From: Thiopseudomonas sp. | GTDB lineage: Bacteria; Pseudomonadota; Gammaproteobacteria; Pseudomonadales; Pseudomonadaceae | DNA: 64,000 nucleotides | Direction of reading: 5' to 3' | Assembly: GCA_023228985.1 (NCBI GenBank) | Contig: JALOAC010000003.1 | Coordinates: 107,519 to 171,518 of the forward strand | In this document: positions 22,360-31,351 of the stretch, in pieces | How the letters are laid out: every line of letters begins with the position of its first letter | Position numbering within the stretch: position 1 is the stretch's first letter | Program-made: the position numbers and the translations under genes | The notes under the pieces: generated by a model | Database searches by the model: none | Seen by the model: only the letters and a program-made list of their open reading frames with translations | Told to the model about the DNA's origin: nothing

Positions 22360-23094
22360 TTAATCCGCCTTTTTCAGTTCAAGCACAATGACACTAGCTA
22401 CCAGCCACGCCAGAATAAAGCTGAGGAAAAACAGTACATCGCGTACATCAATCACGCCACGGCTAATGGCTTGAAAACGTGTTAAAAAACTCATGGACGA
22501 CACCATATCGAGCCACCATTGCGGTGCCCAGTTCGTAAAAGCATCCAACACCAACGCATGACCGCTAACCACAAAAATAAAGCACAGCCCTAACGCACCA
22601 ATAAAGGCCAGCACCGTATTTTTCGACAACGCCGAAACAAACGAGCTAACCGCCAGATACGCACCAGCCAGCAGCCAACTGCCCAAGTAACCGGTTAAAA
22701 TAGCGCCATTATCAGGGTCACCTAAAAAATTAACTGTGAACACCAAGGGAAAAGTTAGCCCCAGCGCCAGTCCAGCAAATAACCACGCGGCCAGAAACTT
22801 TCCCAACACCATTTCACGCCGACGAATCGCCAGCGTCATTAATAATTCAATCGTGCCGCTTTTGCGCTCCTCAGACCACAAGCGCATGGCTAAGGCGGGC
22901 ATTAAGAACAGATACAGCCATGGATGAAAGGTGAAAAACGGTTGCAAGTTGGCCTGTTCGCTTTCATAAAAGCCACCCAGATAAAAGGTAAACAAGCCAG
23001 ACAAAACCAAAAACGTCAGCAAAAATACATACGCCAATGGAGTGGCAAAATAGCCCGAGAATTCACGCTCTAAAATGATACGCCAATGCTTCAT
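22360..23094 (-). CDS. ABC-2 type permease (GldF-like)
   Basis: 244 aa with six predicted membrane helices. The N-terminal REFSGYFATPLAYVF and the LWSEERKSGTIELLMTLAI segment are typical of ABC-2 permeases of the GldF/NosY kind. It overlaps the ATPase gene by 4 bp and is directly followed by the GldG-like gene, so the three form one complex. The transported substrate cannot be read from the sequence. Confidence 0.87.
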   Translation of the reverse strand: MKHWRIILEREFSGYFATPLAYVFLLTFLVLSGLFTFYLGGFYESEQANLQPFFTFHPWLYLFLMPALAMRLWSEERKSGTIELLMTLAIRRREMVLGKFLAAWLFAGLALGLTFPLVFTVNFLGDPDNGAILTGYLGSWLLAGAYLAVSSFVSALSKNTVLAFIGALGLCFIFVVSGHALVLDAFTNWAPQWWLDMVSSMSFLTRFQAISRGVIDVRDVLFFLSFILAWLVASVIVLELKKAD

Positions 23095-24014
23095 GCTGAT
23101 TCCCCTCTGGTCAAGCGGCGGAAAACCTCATCCAAACGTCCCGACTCCACGGCAATTTCTTGCACTTGCCAACCACGTTGTTGAATAAGCGCGTTGACCA
23201 CAGGAAACAACACAGCGCCCGGCTCAGGGATTAAGGTCAAGCTGCCATCGCGGCTGTTCTCTTCCAGTGATTGCACGCCGGGTAAAGCCTTTAACGCTGC
23301 CTGATCGAGCGCGTTTTCACTGTAAAGCGTGACCGCCTGATGGTATTTAGAGCGCTGTAATAATTGATGCGGTGTTTCATCGACAATCAGCTCGCCGTGC
23401 GCAATCAACAGCACACGCGTACAAAGCGCGCTGACCTCTTCTAAGATATGCGTTGAAATAATCACAATGCGGTCTTTAGCTAACGTCTTGATCAACTGGC
23501 GTACCTGATGCTTTTGGTTGGGGTCCAAACCATCGGTGGGCTCATCTAATATCAACACCTTCGGCTCATGCATCACCGCCTGCGCCAAGCCCACGCGACG
23601 ATTAAAACCCTTAGACAGCGTATCAATGCTCTGACCAATCACCCGCCCAAGCTCAAGCAAATCAATCACTCGTTTAACGCGCTCTTGCAGCTCTTTACCA
23701 CGATAACCACGTACTTTGCCGATAAACAGCAAGAAATCCAACACCGTCATCTCGCCATAACAGGGTGCGCCTTCTGGCAAATAGCCCAGCACGCGCTGCG
23801 CCCTAATACGCTGTTTGGCAATATCAAAACCGTGAATTTTGACGCTTCCTGCACTAGGCGCCAAAAAACCGGTCAGCATTTTCATTGTGGTAGATTTGCC
23901 TGCCCCATTAGGGCCTAGAAAACCTATCACCTCGCCGGGCTGAACGGTGAAAGATAAATTATTTACCGCTAAATGCTCAGAAAAATGCTTGCTGAGCTTA
24001 GAAACCTCAATCAT
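23091..24014 (-). CDS. ABC transporter ATP-binding protein (GldA-like)
   Basis: 307 aa. A complete nucleotide-binding domain: Walker A GPNGAGKST near residues 34-42, signature LSKGFNRRVGLAQA, Walker B VLILDEPTDGLDPNQ, and the switch His in ISTHILEEV. The C-terminal 90 residues are an extra regulatory domain common in GldA/NatA-type ATPases. It is first in the GldA-F-G operon, 89 bp after priA. Confidence 0.9.
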   Translation of the reverse strand: MIEVSKLSKHFSEHLAVNNLSFTVQPGEVIGFLGPNGAGKSTTMKMLTGFLAPSAGSVKIHGFDIAKQRIRAQRVLGYLPEGAPCYGEMTVLDFLLFIGKVRGYRGKELQERVKRVIDLLELGRVIGQSIDTLSKGFNRRVGLAQAVMHEPKVLILDEPTDGLDPNQKHQVRQLIKTLAKDRIVIISTHILEEVSALCTRVLLIAHGELIVDETPHQLLQRSKYHQAVTLYSENALDQAALKALPGVQSLEENSRDGSLTLIPEPGAVLFPVVNALIQQRGWQVQEIAVESGRLDEVFRRLTRGESA

Positions 24015-24103
24015 GTATCACACTCAAATAAAACTTTAAAAAGGAAATTTTTGCCATGCTAGTGCATCTGCACAGTGTCTGCAGGCAATACTAATGCTTT
24101 GGC

Positions 24104-26323
24104 TCAAAACAAATCGATCGGATCCACATCCACCGACCAGCGTACTTGTCGCGCACTGGGAAGTTGCTCCAAATTAAAACACAGCGCATGCAACAACTGC
24201 TGCAGGTCTTTACGCTTGTGCGCAATAAACAGCAACTGCGCTCTATAGCGCCCTGCACGGCGTTCCATGGGCGCTGCAACCGGACCTAAGCACTCAAGCT
24301 GTTGCAACTGATAGTGTGCCAGCAGCTGTTCACTCAGCGCCAAGGCGTCCTGTAGAAAATTATCCACATGCGTACTGCTCACCGCTTCGGCACGCAACAA
24401 CGCCATGTAGCTATAGGGTGGTAACCCTGCCACACGCCGCTCACTCAGCGCCTGCTCCGCAAAAGCAAAATAACCCTGTTCGGTCAGCTGTACCAATAAA
24501 GGATGATCGGCTAAGTGGCTCTGGATAATCACTTCACCCGGGTCTTGCGCCCGCCCTGCACGCCCAGCCACTTGCAGAATCAACTGCGCCATACGCTCAC
24601 TCGAACGAAAGTCTGCGGAAAACAATCCCCCGTCCGCATTTAAAATTGCCACCAAGGTGACCCGTGGAAAATGATGCCCTTTGGCAAGCATTTGCGTGCC
24701 CAGCAAAATACAGGGCTTACCCTGATTAACCGTATTCAGCATGGCATCCAGCGCACCTTTGCGCGCGGTAGTGTCACGGTCAATACGCAAAATCGGCACA
24801 TGCGGAAACAATATTTGTAAACGTTCTTCTGCTCGTTCTGTGCCCTCACCTACTGGATGCAGCTGTAAGCTTTCGCAGCTTGGGCAGGCTAACGGGCGTT
24901 TTTCCACATGACCGCAATGATGACAACGCAACTCGTTGTAACGCTGGTGCAAGGTGAGCCGCGCATCACAGTCGCGACACTTCCCCATCCAACCGCAATC
25001 ATTACAGAGTAAAACCGGAGAAAAGCCCCGTCGATTTAAAAACACCAAAACTTGCTGCCCTGCGGCCAGCGTACGCTCAATGGCTTTTTGCAGCGGCATA
25101 CTAATGCCCGAATCCAGCGGCAAACTGCGTACATCCAAACGCTTAAACTGCGGCAATTTAGCGGTACCTGCGCGCGTATTCAAACGCAGCAGCGCATAAC
25201 GTCCGCTACTAGCATTGTGCAAGCTTTCTAACGAAGGCGTCGCCGAACCCAGCACCACCGGAATATCTGCTTGCCGCGCACGCACCAAGGCTAAATCACG
25301 CGCATGGTATCGCAAGGCTTCCTGCTGCTTATAGGAAGCATCATGCTCTTCATCAATAATAATTAAACCTAGGTTTTTGAAAGGGGTGAACAACGCCGAA
25401 CGCGTACCTATGACAATTTCTGCCTGACCGTCGCGTGCAGCCAGCCAAGCATTCAGTCGTTCGCGGTCGTTCACTTCAGAATGCAGCAGCGCAACCCTGA
25501 CATTGAAACGCTGCTGGAATCGACTAAACGTCTGCGGCCCAAGGTTAATTTCTGGAATGAGTACCAATACTTGCTGCTTTTTATTCAACACCTGCTCAAT
25601 CAGTTGCAAATACACTTCAGTTTTACCACTGCCGGTCACGCCCGCCAGCAGAAACACATTGAAGCGCCCGAGTTGCTGACTAATCGAATCAAACGCCACT
25701 TTTTGCTCAGCATTTAAGACCAGCGGCATTTGCGCTAACACCGGCAAGTTGCTGGGCGGCTGGTGCACACTGCGCCATTCTTTGTGCAGCAAACCTTTTT
25801 CTAACAATGCATCAATGCTGCTTTTCTGTAGATCTAAACTGCTTAGTTGTTCATGGGCCAGTCCGCGTTTGTGCTGCAATACAGCCTGTAAAGCCTGTCG
25901 CTGTCTGGGTGCGTTTTTAACTCGCACATCGTCCAGTTGTGCGTCAGTAGCAGCGGTATAAAACAGCTTTTTTTGCGCAACCGCAGGCTCACCTTGGCGC
26001 AGCAGTACCGGTAAAGCCCAACTAAAGGTGTCGCCCAAACTGTGTTGGTAATACTGTGACGTCCAACTTATTAACTGCATAACACTCGGGGGCAACAAAG
26101 GCATCTCATCAATCAACTCAGTGATCGTACGCAACTTACTCACTGGCACTTCGGTCGTATCGGTAGTGTGCAGGACAACGCCAATCACTTCGCGCGACCC
26201 AAAAGGCACCTTCACCCGCACACCAGGTTGCCATGCGCTGACAGGAATATCAGCGGGTGCGCGGTAATCAAACAAACGCCGCAAAGGCGTAGGCAATGCG
26301 ACACGTAAATAAAGCTCAGACAC
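24104..26323 (-). CDS. priA: Primosomal protein N' (replication restart helicase PriA)
   Basis: 739 aa, full-length. It rebuilds replisomes at stalled or recombined forks. Order: N-terminal DNA-binding part, helicase lobe 1 with Walker A AGVTGSGKTEVY and DEEH in IIDEEHDASYKQ, a zinc-binding insert with paired cysteines (CNDCGW, CRDC, CHHCG, CPSC), then lobe 2 with GTQMLAKGHHFP and VAGRAGR. It is divergent from elbB. Confidence 0.96.
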   Translation of the reverse strand: MSELYLRVALPTPLRRLFDYRAPADIPVSAWQPGVRVKVPFGSREVIGVVLHTTDTTEVPVSKLRTITELIDEMPLLPPSVMQLISWTSQYYQHSLGDTFSWALPVLLRQGEPAVAQKKLFYTAATDAQLDDVRVKNAPRQRQALQAVLQHKRGLAHEQLSSLDLQKSSIDALLEKGLLHKEWRSVHQPPSNLPVLAQMPLVLNAEQKVAFDSISQQLGRFNVFLLAGVTGSGKTEVYLQLIEQVLNKKQQVLVLIPEINLGPQTFSRFQQRFNVRVALLHSEVNDRERLNAWLAARDGQAEIVIGTRSALFTPFKNLGLIIIDEEHDASYKQQEALRYHARDLALVRARQADIPVVLGSATPSLESLHNASSGRYALLRLNTRAGTAKLPQFKRLDVRSLPLDSGISMPLQKAIERTLAAGQQVLVFLNRRGFSPVLLCNDCGWMGKCRDCDARLTLHQRYNELRCHHCGHVEKRPLACPSCESLQLHPVGEGTERAEERLQILFPHVPILRIDRDTTARKGALDAMLNTVNQGKPCILLGTQMLAKGHHFPRVTLVAILNADGGLFSADFRSSERMAQLILQVAGRAGRAQDPGEVIIQSHLADHPLLVQLTEQGYFAFAEQALSERRVAGLPPYSYMALLRAEAVSSTHVDNFLQDALALSEQLLAHYQLQQLECLGPVAAPMERRAGRYRAQLLFIAHKRKDLQQLLHALCFNLEQLPSARQVRWSVDVDPIDLF

Positions 26324-26497
26324 GCGTATTAAATCCTTAACTATGTGCTGCTATATTAGCGGAGTTTTTTGTTGTATGGTTCTTTAAGCAAGTGCTGAGT
26401 CATTAGCTGCATTGTCAGGTTCAAGCAAGAGCTTCCAATACTTCCTTATACACGAACCTGTCATGGGGGCTTATTACTAACACCATGGAGAATGATT

Positions 26498-27151
26498 ATG
26501 AGTAAAAAAGTTGCAGTGATTTTATCCGGTTGCGGCGTTTTTGACGGTGCAGAAATCCATGAGAGCGTACTCACGGCGCTGCGTCTTGACCAGCAGGGTG
26601 CACAGGTAACCTTCTTTGCTCCCGATATCCCACAAGGTCATGTTATCAACCATCTTACAGGCGACGAAATGCCTGAGCAGCGCAATGTGCTGATTGAGTC
26701 AGGACGTATTACCCGTGGTAAAACCCTTGATGTACGCGAACTACAAGCCAAAGACTTTGATGCCTTAATCCTGCCCGGCGGCTTTGGTGTTGCCAAAAAT
26801 CTGTCCAATTTTGCCAGCAAAGGCGCAGATTGCGAAGTAGAAGAAAACACCCTCAAGGCTATTTTGCAATTTAAAGAGGCTAAAAAGCCCATCGGCCTTA
26901 TGTGTATCTCCCCCGCTTTATCGGCCAAAATATTTGGCACAGGCGTAACCTGCACTATCGGCAGCGACGCTGGCACTGCCGGCGCCATCGAAGCCATGGG
27001 TGGCAAACACCAAAATTGCAGCGTCGATAAGATTGTTGTCGATGAAGGCAACTGTTTGGTTACCACCCCCGCCTATATGCTCGCCCAATCCATTAGTCAG
27101 GCCGCTACAGGCATTAATGCTCTAGTCGATAAAGTGCTAGAAATGGCTTAA
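26498..27151 (+). CDS. elbB: Isoprenoid biosynthesis glyoxalase ElbB
   Basis: 217 aa, DJ-1/PfpI-like fold. The N-terminus KKVAVILSGCGVFDGAEIHE, the LPGGFGVAKNL segment and the nucleophile-region GLMCISPAL match ElbB, which has glyoxalase activity and is loosely linked to isoprenoid production. I use ATG 26498, with GGAGA 7 nt upstream; ATG 26492 is too close to that site. It is followed by a strong hairpin and seems to be a single-gene unit. Confidence 0.93.
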   Translation: MSKKVAVILSGCGVFDGAEIHESVLTALRLDQQGAQVTFFAPDIPQGHVINHLTGDEMPEQRNVLIESGRITRGKTLDVRELQAKDFDALILPGGFGVAKNLSNFASKGADCEVEENTLKAILQFKEAKKPIGLMCISPALSAKIFGTGVTCTIGSDAGTAGAIEAMGGKHQNCSVDKIVVDEGNCLVTTPAYMLAQSISQAATGINALVDKVLEMA

Positions 27152-27171
27152 CCGCTTTTCCCTTCAGTATT

Positions 27172-27206
27172 CGTGCCGCTCATTTGCATAATCCATGAGC
27201 GGCACG
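27172..27206 (+). terminator. Terminator-like hairpin after elbB
   Basis: A perfect 12-bp inverted repeat, CGTGCCGCTCAT and ATGAGCGGCACG, with an 11-nt loop, 20 bp after the elbB stop. There is no T-run, so it may act with other factors or simply protect the 3' end. Confidence 0.6.
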
Positions 27207-27317
27207 TGTAATATTGATCACTAAGGAGTTTCGCGCAGTAAAAGCGGAAAACTATTGCGCTTTATTTTTGCAAAGCTATGCTAATCACTTAATTTTCCAC
27301 AAGGTACACACACCGTC

Positions 27318-28289
27318 TTGGACACTAGCCTACACACCCATCGTTTTACACTAGAAAGCTTCGATACCGCGCGTTTCGCCAACCTGTGCGGTCAATACGA
27401 CGAGCATTTACGTCTCATTGAGCAGCGCCTTAACATCACCATCCGCAACCGTGGCGAACAGTTTGAACTGCTCGGCGATGCTGCAGCGACAAGCACCGCA
27501 GAACACCTCTTGCGCCGCTTGTATCGTGAAACCAAAGACACACAGCTGACCCCTAACCAAATCCATCTGTACCTGCAAGATGCGAGTATGCAAGAACTCG
27601 CCTTACCAGCTACTAACAGGGTCACGCTGCGTACACGCAAAGCGGTAATTAAACCTCGTGGTGAAAACCAGCAAGCCTATGTACGCTCCATTCAAAAAAC
27701 AGATATAAACTTCGGTATAGGTCCTGCAGGCACGGGAAAAACCTATCTAGCGGTTGCCTGTGCAGTGGATGCGTTAGAGCGCGAAGAAGTTGAACGCATC
27801 TTACTCGTGCGCCCTGCCGTTGAAGCCGGTGAAAAACTGGGCTTCTTGCCCGGAGATTTAACCCAAAAAATTGACCCCTACTTACGTCCTTTGTACGACG
27901 CTCTTTACGAAATGCTGGGCTACGAGTATGTCCATCGCCTGTTGGAGCGACAAATTATCGAAGTTGCACCGCTAGCCTATATGCGCGGACGCACGCTAAG
28001 TAATAGCTTTATTATTCTGGATGAAAGCCAAAACACCACTAAAGAGCAGATGAAAATGTTCCTTACGCGAATCGGCTTTGGCTCTACTGCGGTGATTACA
28101 GGCGACATCACCCAAATCGACCTACCGCGAGGCGTAAAATCCGGACTTATTCATGTTTCAGAAGTATTAAAAGACGTACCCGGCCTAAGCTTTACCTTCT
28201 TCAAATCTGGTGACGTAGTACGCCATCCATTGGTACAGCTGATTGTCGAAGCTTACGAAAAATATGAAGCAAACGAGGCGCAAAACTAG
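27318..28289 (+). CDS. ybeZ: PhoH-like ATPase (YbeZ)
   Basis: 323 aa. It binds ATP through [14 protein letters not shown] and has a Walker B-like [11 protein letters not shown]; an N-terminal KH-like part precedes it. YbeZ works with YbeY in RNA/ribosome metabolism. The start is TTG at 27318, supported by the family N-terminus ([19 protein letters not shown]). It heads the four-gene operon ybeZ-ybeY-corC-lnt; the usual upstream gene miaB is not here. Confidence 0.93.
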   Translation: MDTSLHTHRFTLESFDTARFANLCGQYDEHLRLIEQRLNITIRNRGEQFELLGDAAATSTAEHLLRRLYRETKDTQLTPNQIHLYLQDASMQELALPATNRVTLRTRKAVIKPRGENQQAYVRSIQKTDINFGIGPAGTGKTYLAVACAVDALEREEVERILLVRPAVEAGEKLGFLPGDLTQKIDPYLRPLYDALYEMLGYEYVHRLLERQIIEVAPLAYMRGRTLSNSFIILDESQNTTKEQMKMFLTRIGFGSTAVITGDITQIDLPRGVKSGLIHVSEVLKDVPGLSFTFFKSGDVVRHPLVQLIVEAYEKYEANEAQN

Positions 28290-28291
28290 CC

Positions 28292-28753
28292 ATGGCAGTT
28301 ACTCTGGACATGCAGAACGCCAGCAACTCTACGCAGCTCCCCAGCCAAAAAGATCTACAAAAGTGGTGTGCACTGGCGCTCAGCCAGCGTAGCAATCCTT
28401 CTGAGCTAACCATTCGTCTAGTTGATGAAGCAGAAGGTCGCACGCTTAATCAGCAGTGGTGCGGCAAAGACTACGCCACCAATGTGCTGTCCTTTGCCGC
28501 CGAGATACCTGAAGGCATTTTAGATATCCCTCTGTTAGGCGATCTGGTCATTTGCGCACCCGTAGTGGAGCGTGAAGCACAGGAACAAAACAAACAGCTG
28601 CAGGCGCACTGGGCACATATGGTGATCCACGGCTGCTTGCACTTGCTGGGTTATGACCATATAGAAGAGGAAGACGCTCAGGAAATGGAGCAGCTCGAAC
28701 AGCAGCTAATGGCTGAGCTGAACTATGCAGACCCTTATGCAGAAACTGAATAA
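28292..28753 (+). CDS. ybeY: Endoribonuclease YbeY
   Basis: 153 aa. It is a single-strand RNA endonuclease for 16S rRNA 3' end maturation and ribosome quality control. The zinc-binding [11 protein letters not shown] motif (HxxxHxxxxxH) is intact, as is [13 protein letters not shown]. It starts 2 bp after the ybeZ stop, so the two are coupled. Confidence 0.95.
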   Translation: MAVTLDMQNASNSTQLPSQKDLQKWCALALSQRSNPSELTIRLVDEAEGRTLNQQWCGKDYATNVLSFAAEIPEGILDIPLLGDLVICAPVVEREAQEQNKQLQAHWAHMVIHGCLHLLGYDHIEEEDAQEMEQLEQQLMAELNYADPYAETE

Positions 28754-28802
28754 CCCTTTTCTATATAAAAACTTTTAATGAAGATATGGATCTACTACAA
28801 CC

Positions 28803-29636
28803 ATGAGTGAAGACAGTTCTAGCAGCGGGCAAAGATCTTGGTTAGACAAACTAGCCCAAGCTTTTGCCCAAGAACCCAAAAACCGTCAAGAGTTATTTCA
28901 GTTGTTGCGTGAAGCTAATCGCAACAAACTAATGGACGATGATGCCTTGGCTATTGTTGAGGGGGCCATTGAGATTTCCGAGCTTAAAGTACGGGATATT
29001 ATGATTCCGCGCTCGCAAATGGTCAGTATTCAAGTTGACCAAACACCTGAGCAATTTTTGCCCGCTATCATCGAAGCCGCTCACTCACGCTATCCTGTGT
29101 TTGGCGAGAATAACGATGAAATCTTAGGGATTTTACTCGCCAAGGATTTACTGCCACTTATCCTAAGCCGTCCAACGGACTTTAACTTGCGACAGATTTT
29201 GCGCCCTTGTAATTTCGTACCCGAATCAAAACGCCTTAATGTCCTGCTAAAAGAATTTCGCGCCAACCACAACCACATGGCGGTCGTGATTGATGAATAC
29301 GGCGGTGTTGATGGTTTGGTCACCATTGAAGACGTCTTAGAGCAAATCGTTGGCGATATTGAAGATGAGCACGACGTTGAAGACGATACGCTAATCCGTT
29401 CTGTACCCAGCGGTGATCACATAGTTAAAGCGCTCACGCCGGTGGAAGACTTTAATGAGTTTTTTAAGAGCAGCTTTTCTGAGGATGAATACGACACCAT
29501 CGGCGGTGTAGTGCTCAGTGCATTCGGCCATTTACCCAAACGCAATGAAGTCATAGAAATCGACAACTGGCGCTTTCGGGTTGCCAACTCAGATAGCCGT
29601 CGCTTACACCTCTTACGTGTTAGTAAGGTTGGCTAG
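28803..29636 (+). CDS. corC: CorC/YbeX family protein (CBS pair plus CorC domain)
   Basis: 277 aa, cytosolic. A CBS pair occupies about residues 60-190 (IMIPRSQMVSI, MAVVIDEYGGVDGLVTIEDVLEQIVGDIEDE), then a CorC/HlyC domain at about 200-275 (DEYDTIGGVVLSAFGHLPKR). Named for cobalt/magnesium efflux; YbeX also affects ribosome metabolism in E. coli, in keeping with its ybeZ-ybeY neighbours. It is 5 bp upstream of lnt. Confidence 0.93.
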   Translation: MSEDSSSSGQRSWLDKLAQAFAQEPKNRQELFQLLREANRNKLMDDDALAIVEGAIEISELKVRDIMIPRSQMVSIQVDQTPEQFLPAIIEAAHSRYPVFGENNDEILGILLAKDLLPLILSRPTDFNLRQILRPCNFVPESKRLNVLLKEFRANHNHMAVVIDEYGGVDGLVTIEDVLEQIVGDIEDEHDVEDDTLIRSVPSGDHIVKALTPVEDFNEFFKSSFSEDEYDTIGGVVLSAFGHLPKRNEVIEIDNWRFRVANSDSRRLHLLRVSKVG

Positions 29637-29641
29637 TCACC

Positions 29642-31165
29642 ATGTTTGACCCCGCATCCGTATTGCGTTACGGCTGGCAAGGCAATCTACTGGCCGTACT
29701 GGTGGGCGGGTTGATTACCTTTTCACTAGCACCTTTTAATCTATGGCCTCTGGCACTACTTGCCACCGCGCTTTGCTATTTGTTGTTACAAGCGCTAACC
29801 CCAAGACAAGCCGCTCTGCGTGGCTGGCTATTTGGCTTTGGCTTGTTTGCCAGCGGTGTAAGCTGGGTGTATGTCAGTATCCACGACTACGGCTCTGCCC
29901 CACCACTGCTTGCAGGCACGCTTACTTTAATCTTTGTTGCGGGACTGGCTCTTTTTCTTGCAGCATTTGCTTGGTGCTGGGCAAGGTTTGTTCGACAAGC
30001 ACAGCACAACCTGAGCAACGCCTTAGTGTTTGCGGCACTGTGGGTGGCTACGGAGTTTTTCCGTGGTTGGTTTCTAACCGGTTTTCCGTGGCTCTACATC
30101 GGCTATAGCCAGCTGGACGGGCCACTGGCTGGTTTAGCGCCTGTAGGCGGTGTTTGGCTCATATCCTTTGCCCTAGCCCTGAGTAGCGCATTACTAGCCA
30201 ACTTACTTGCCTGTAAACAAGCTCGACGCCAGTGGCCAGTCTATGCAGGCCTCTTAATTCCAGCTTGGATAATCACTGCCTCCCTACAACTTGTGCATTG
30301 GACTTACACTGCAGGCGAGCCTCTAACAGTAGCCGCAGTGCAAGGCAATATTGAACAAAGTATGAAGTGGGATCCAAGCCAAGTTAGCAACCAACTTATC
30401 CTGTACCAACAACTTAGCCTAACCGCACCTCAGGTTGATCTACTCGTCTGGCCAGAAAACGCCATACCTGTTTTACAAACCAGCGCTACAGATTTTCTTA
30501 ATCATCTCGACACCTTTGCACAACAACGCCAATCTGCACTGATTACCGGCATTCCTATGCGTCATTTAAATAGTGAGGGGCAGGCAAGGTTTTATAACGG
30601 CATCACCACCTTGGGCGATGCCTCCGGGGAATACCTCAAGCAAAAATTAGTACCTTTTGGTGAGTATGTGCCTTTGCAAGACATGCTTCGCGGCGTTATC
30701 GAATTGTTTAATTTACCTATGTCTGATTTTGCCCGCGGCCCAAGCAATCAACCCGCTATTATTGCCAAGGGACAGCGCATTGCACCCTATATTTGCTATG
30801 AAGTGGTCTATCCAGAATTTGCTCGCAAGCTGGCCGCGCACAGTGAAATCTTGCTCACTATCAGCAATGACACTTGGTTTGGCACCTCTATTGGTCCTTT
30901 ACAGCATCTACAAATGGCGCAAATGCGCGCATTAGAGGCCGGTCGCTGGATGATCCGCGCTACTAATAACGGGGTGACAGCTATCATCAATCCACACGGA
31001 CGTATCGAAAAACAAATACCGCAATTTGAACAAGCAGTCTTAATTGGCGAAGTAAGACCCATGCAGGGTTTAACGCCTTATCTGCGTGTTGGCTCTTGGC
31101 CACTGGCTTTCATCTGTGTGTTGCTACTTGGACTGGGTATACGTAAGCGCCAACACTGCACTTAG
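29642..31165 (+). CDS. lnt: Apolipoprotein N-acyltransferase
   Basis: 507 aa. It adds the third acyl chain to lipoproteins at the inner membrane. Several N-terminal membrane helices (about residues 15-215) precede a nitrilase-like periplasmic domain with the catalytic Glu in LLVWPENAIP (near 272), Lys in LKQKLVPFGEYVP (near 335) and Cys in PYICYEVVYPE (near 384). A C-terminal helix ends the protein. It is the last gene of the operon. Confidence 0.95.
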   Translation: MFDPASVLRYGWQGNLLAVLVGGLITFSLAPFNLWPLALLATALCYLLLQALTPRQAALRGWLFGFGLFASGVSWVYVSIHDYGSAPPLLAGTLTLIFVAGLALFLAAFAWCWARFVRQAQHNLSNALVFAALWVATEFFRGWFLTGFPWLYIGYSQLDGPLAGLAPVGGVWLISFALALSSALLANLLACKQARRQWPVYAGLLIPAWIITASLQLVHWTYTAGEPLTVAAVQGNIEQSMKWDPSQVSNQLILYQQLSLTAPQVDLLVWPENAIPVLQTSATDFLNHLDTFAQQRQSALITGIPMRHLNSEGQARFYNGITTLGDASGEYLKQKLVPFGEYVPLQDMLRGVIELFNLPMSDFARGPSNQPAIIAKGQRIAPYICYEVVYPEFARKLAAHSEILLTISNDTWFGTSIGPLQHLQMAQMRALEAGRWMIRATNNGVTAIINPHGRIEKQIPQFEQAVLIGEVRPMQGLTPYLRVGSWPLAFICVLLLGLGIRKRQHCT

Positions 31166-31308
31166 ATATCACTTGACTCTCCCTTAGCGTCGCGAAAGGC
31201 TATTGCTTAAACCCAGCGCTGGAGAAATTGATAGAGCCAACCTTGGCAAAGATTTCGACAAGCACAGTCACCGAAAGAACCGCTACCTGCGCTTGTCGCA
31301 ATCCATGC

Positions 31309-31335
31309 TTGAGCCTGTTTAAAACCCAGGCTCAG
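31309..31335. terminator. Hairpin between convergent lnt and rne
   Basis: An 8-bp inverted repeat, TGAGCCTG/CAGGCTCA, with a TTTAAAAC-rich loop, 17 bp past the rne stop. The position suits rne 3' end formation, but no T-run follows on either strand. Confidence 0.45.
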
Positions 31336-31351
31336 CACATCCTCTAACTAC

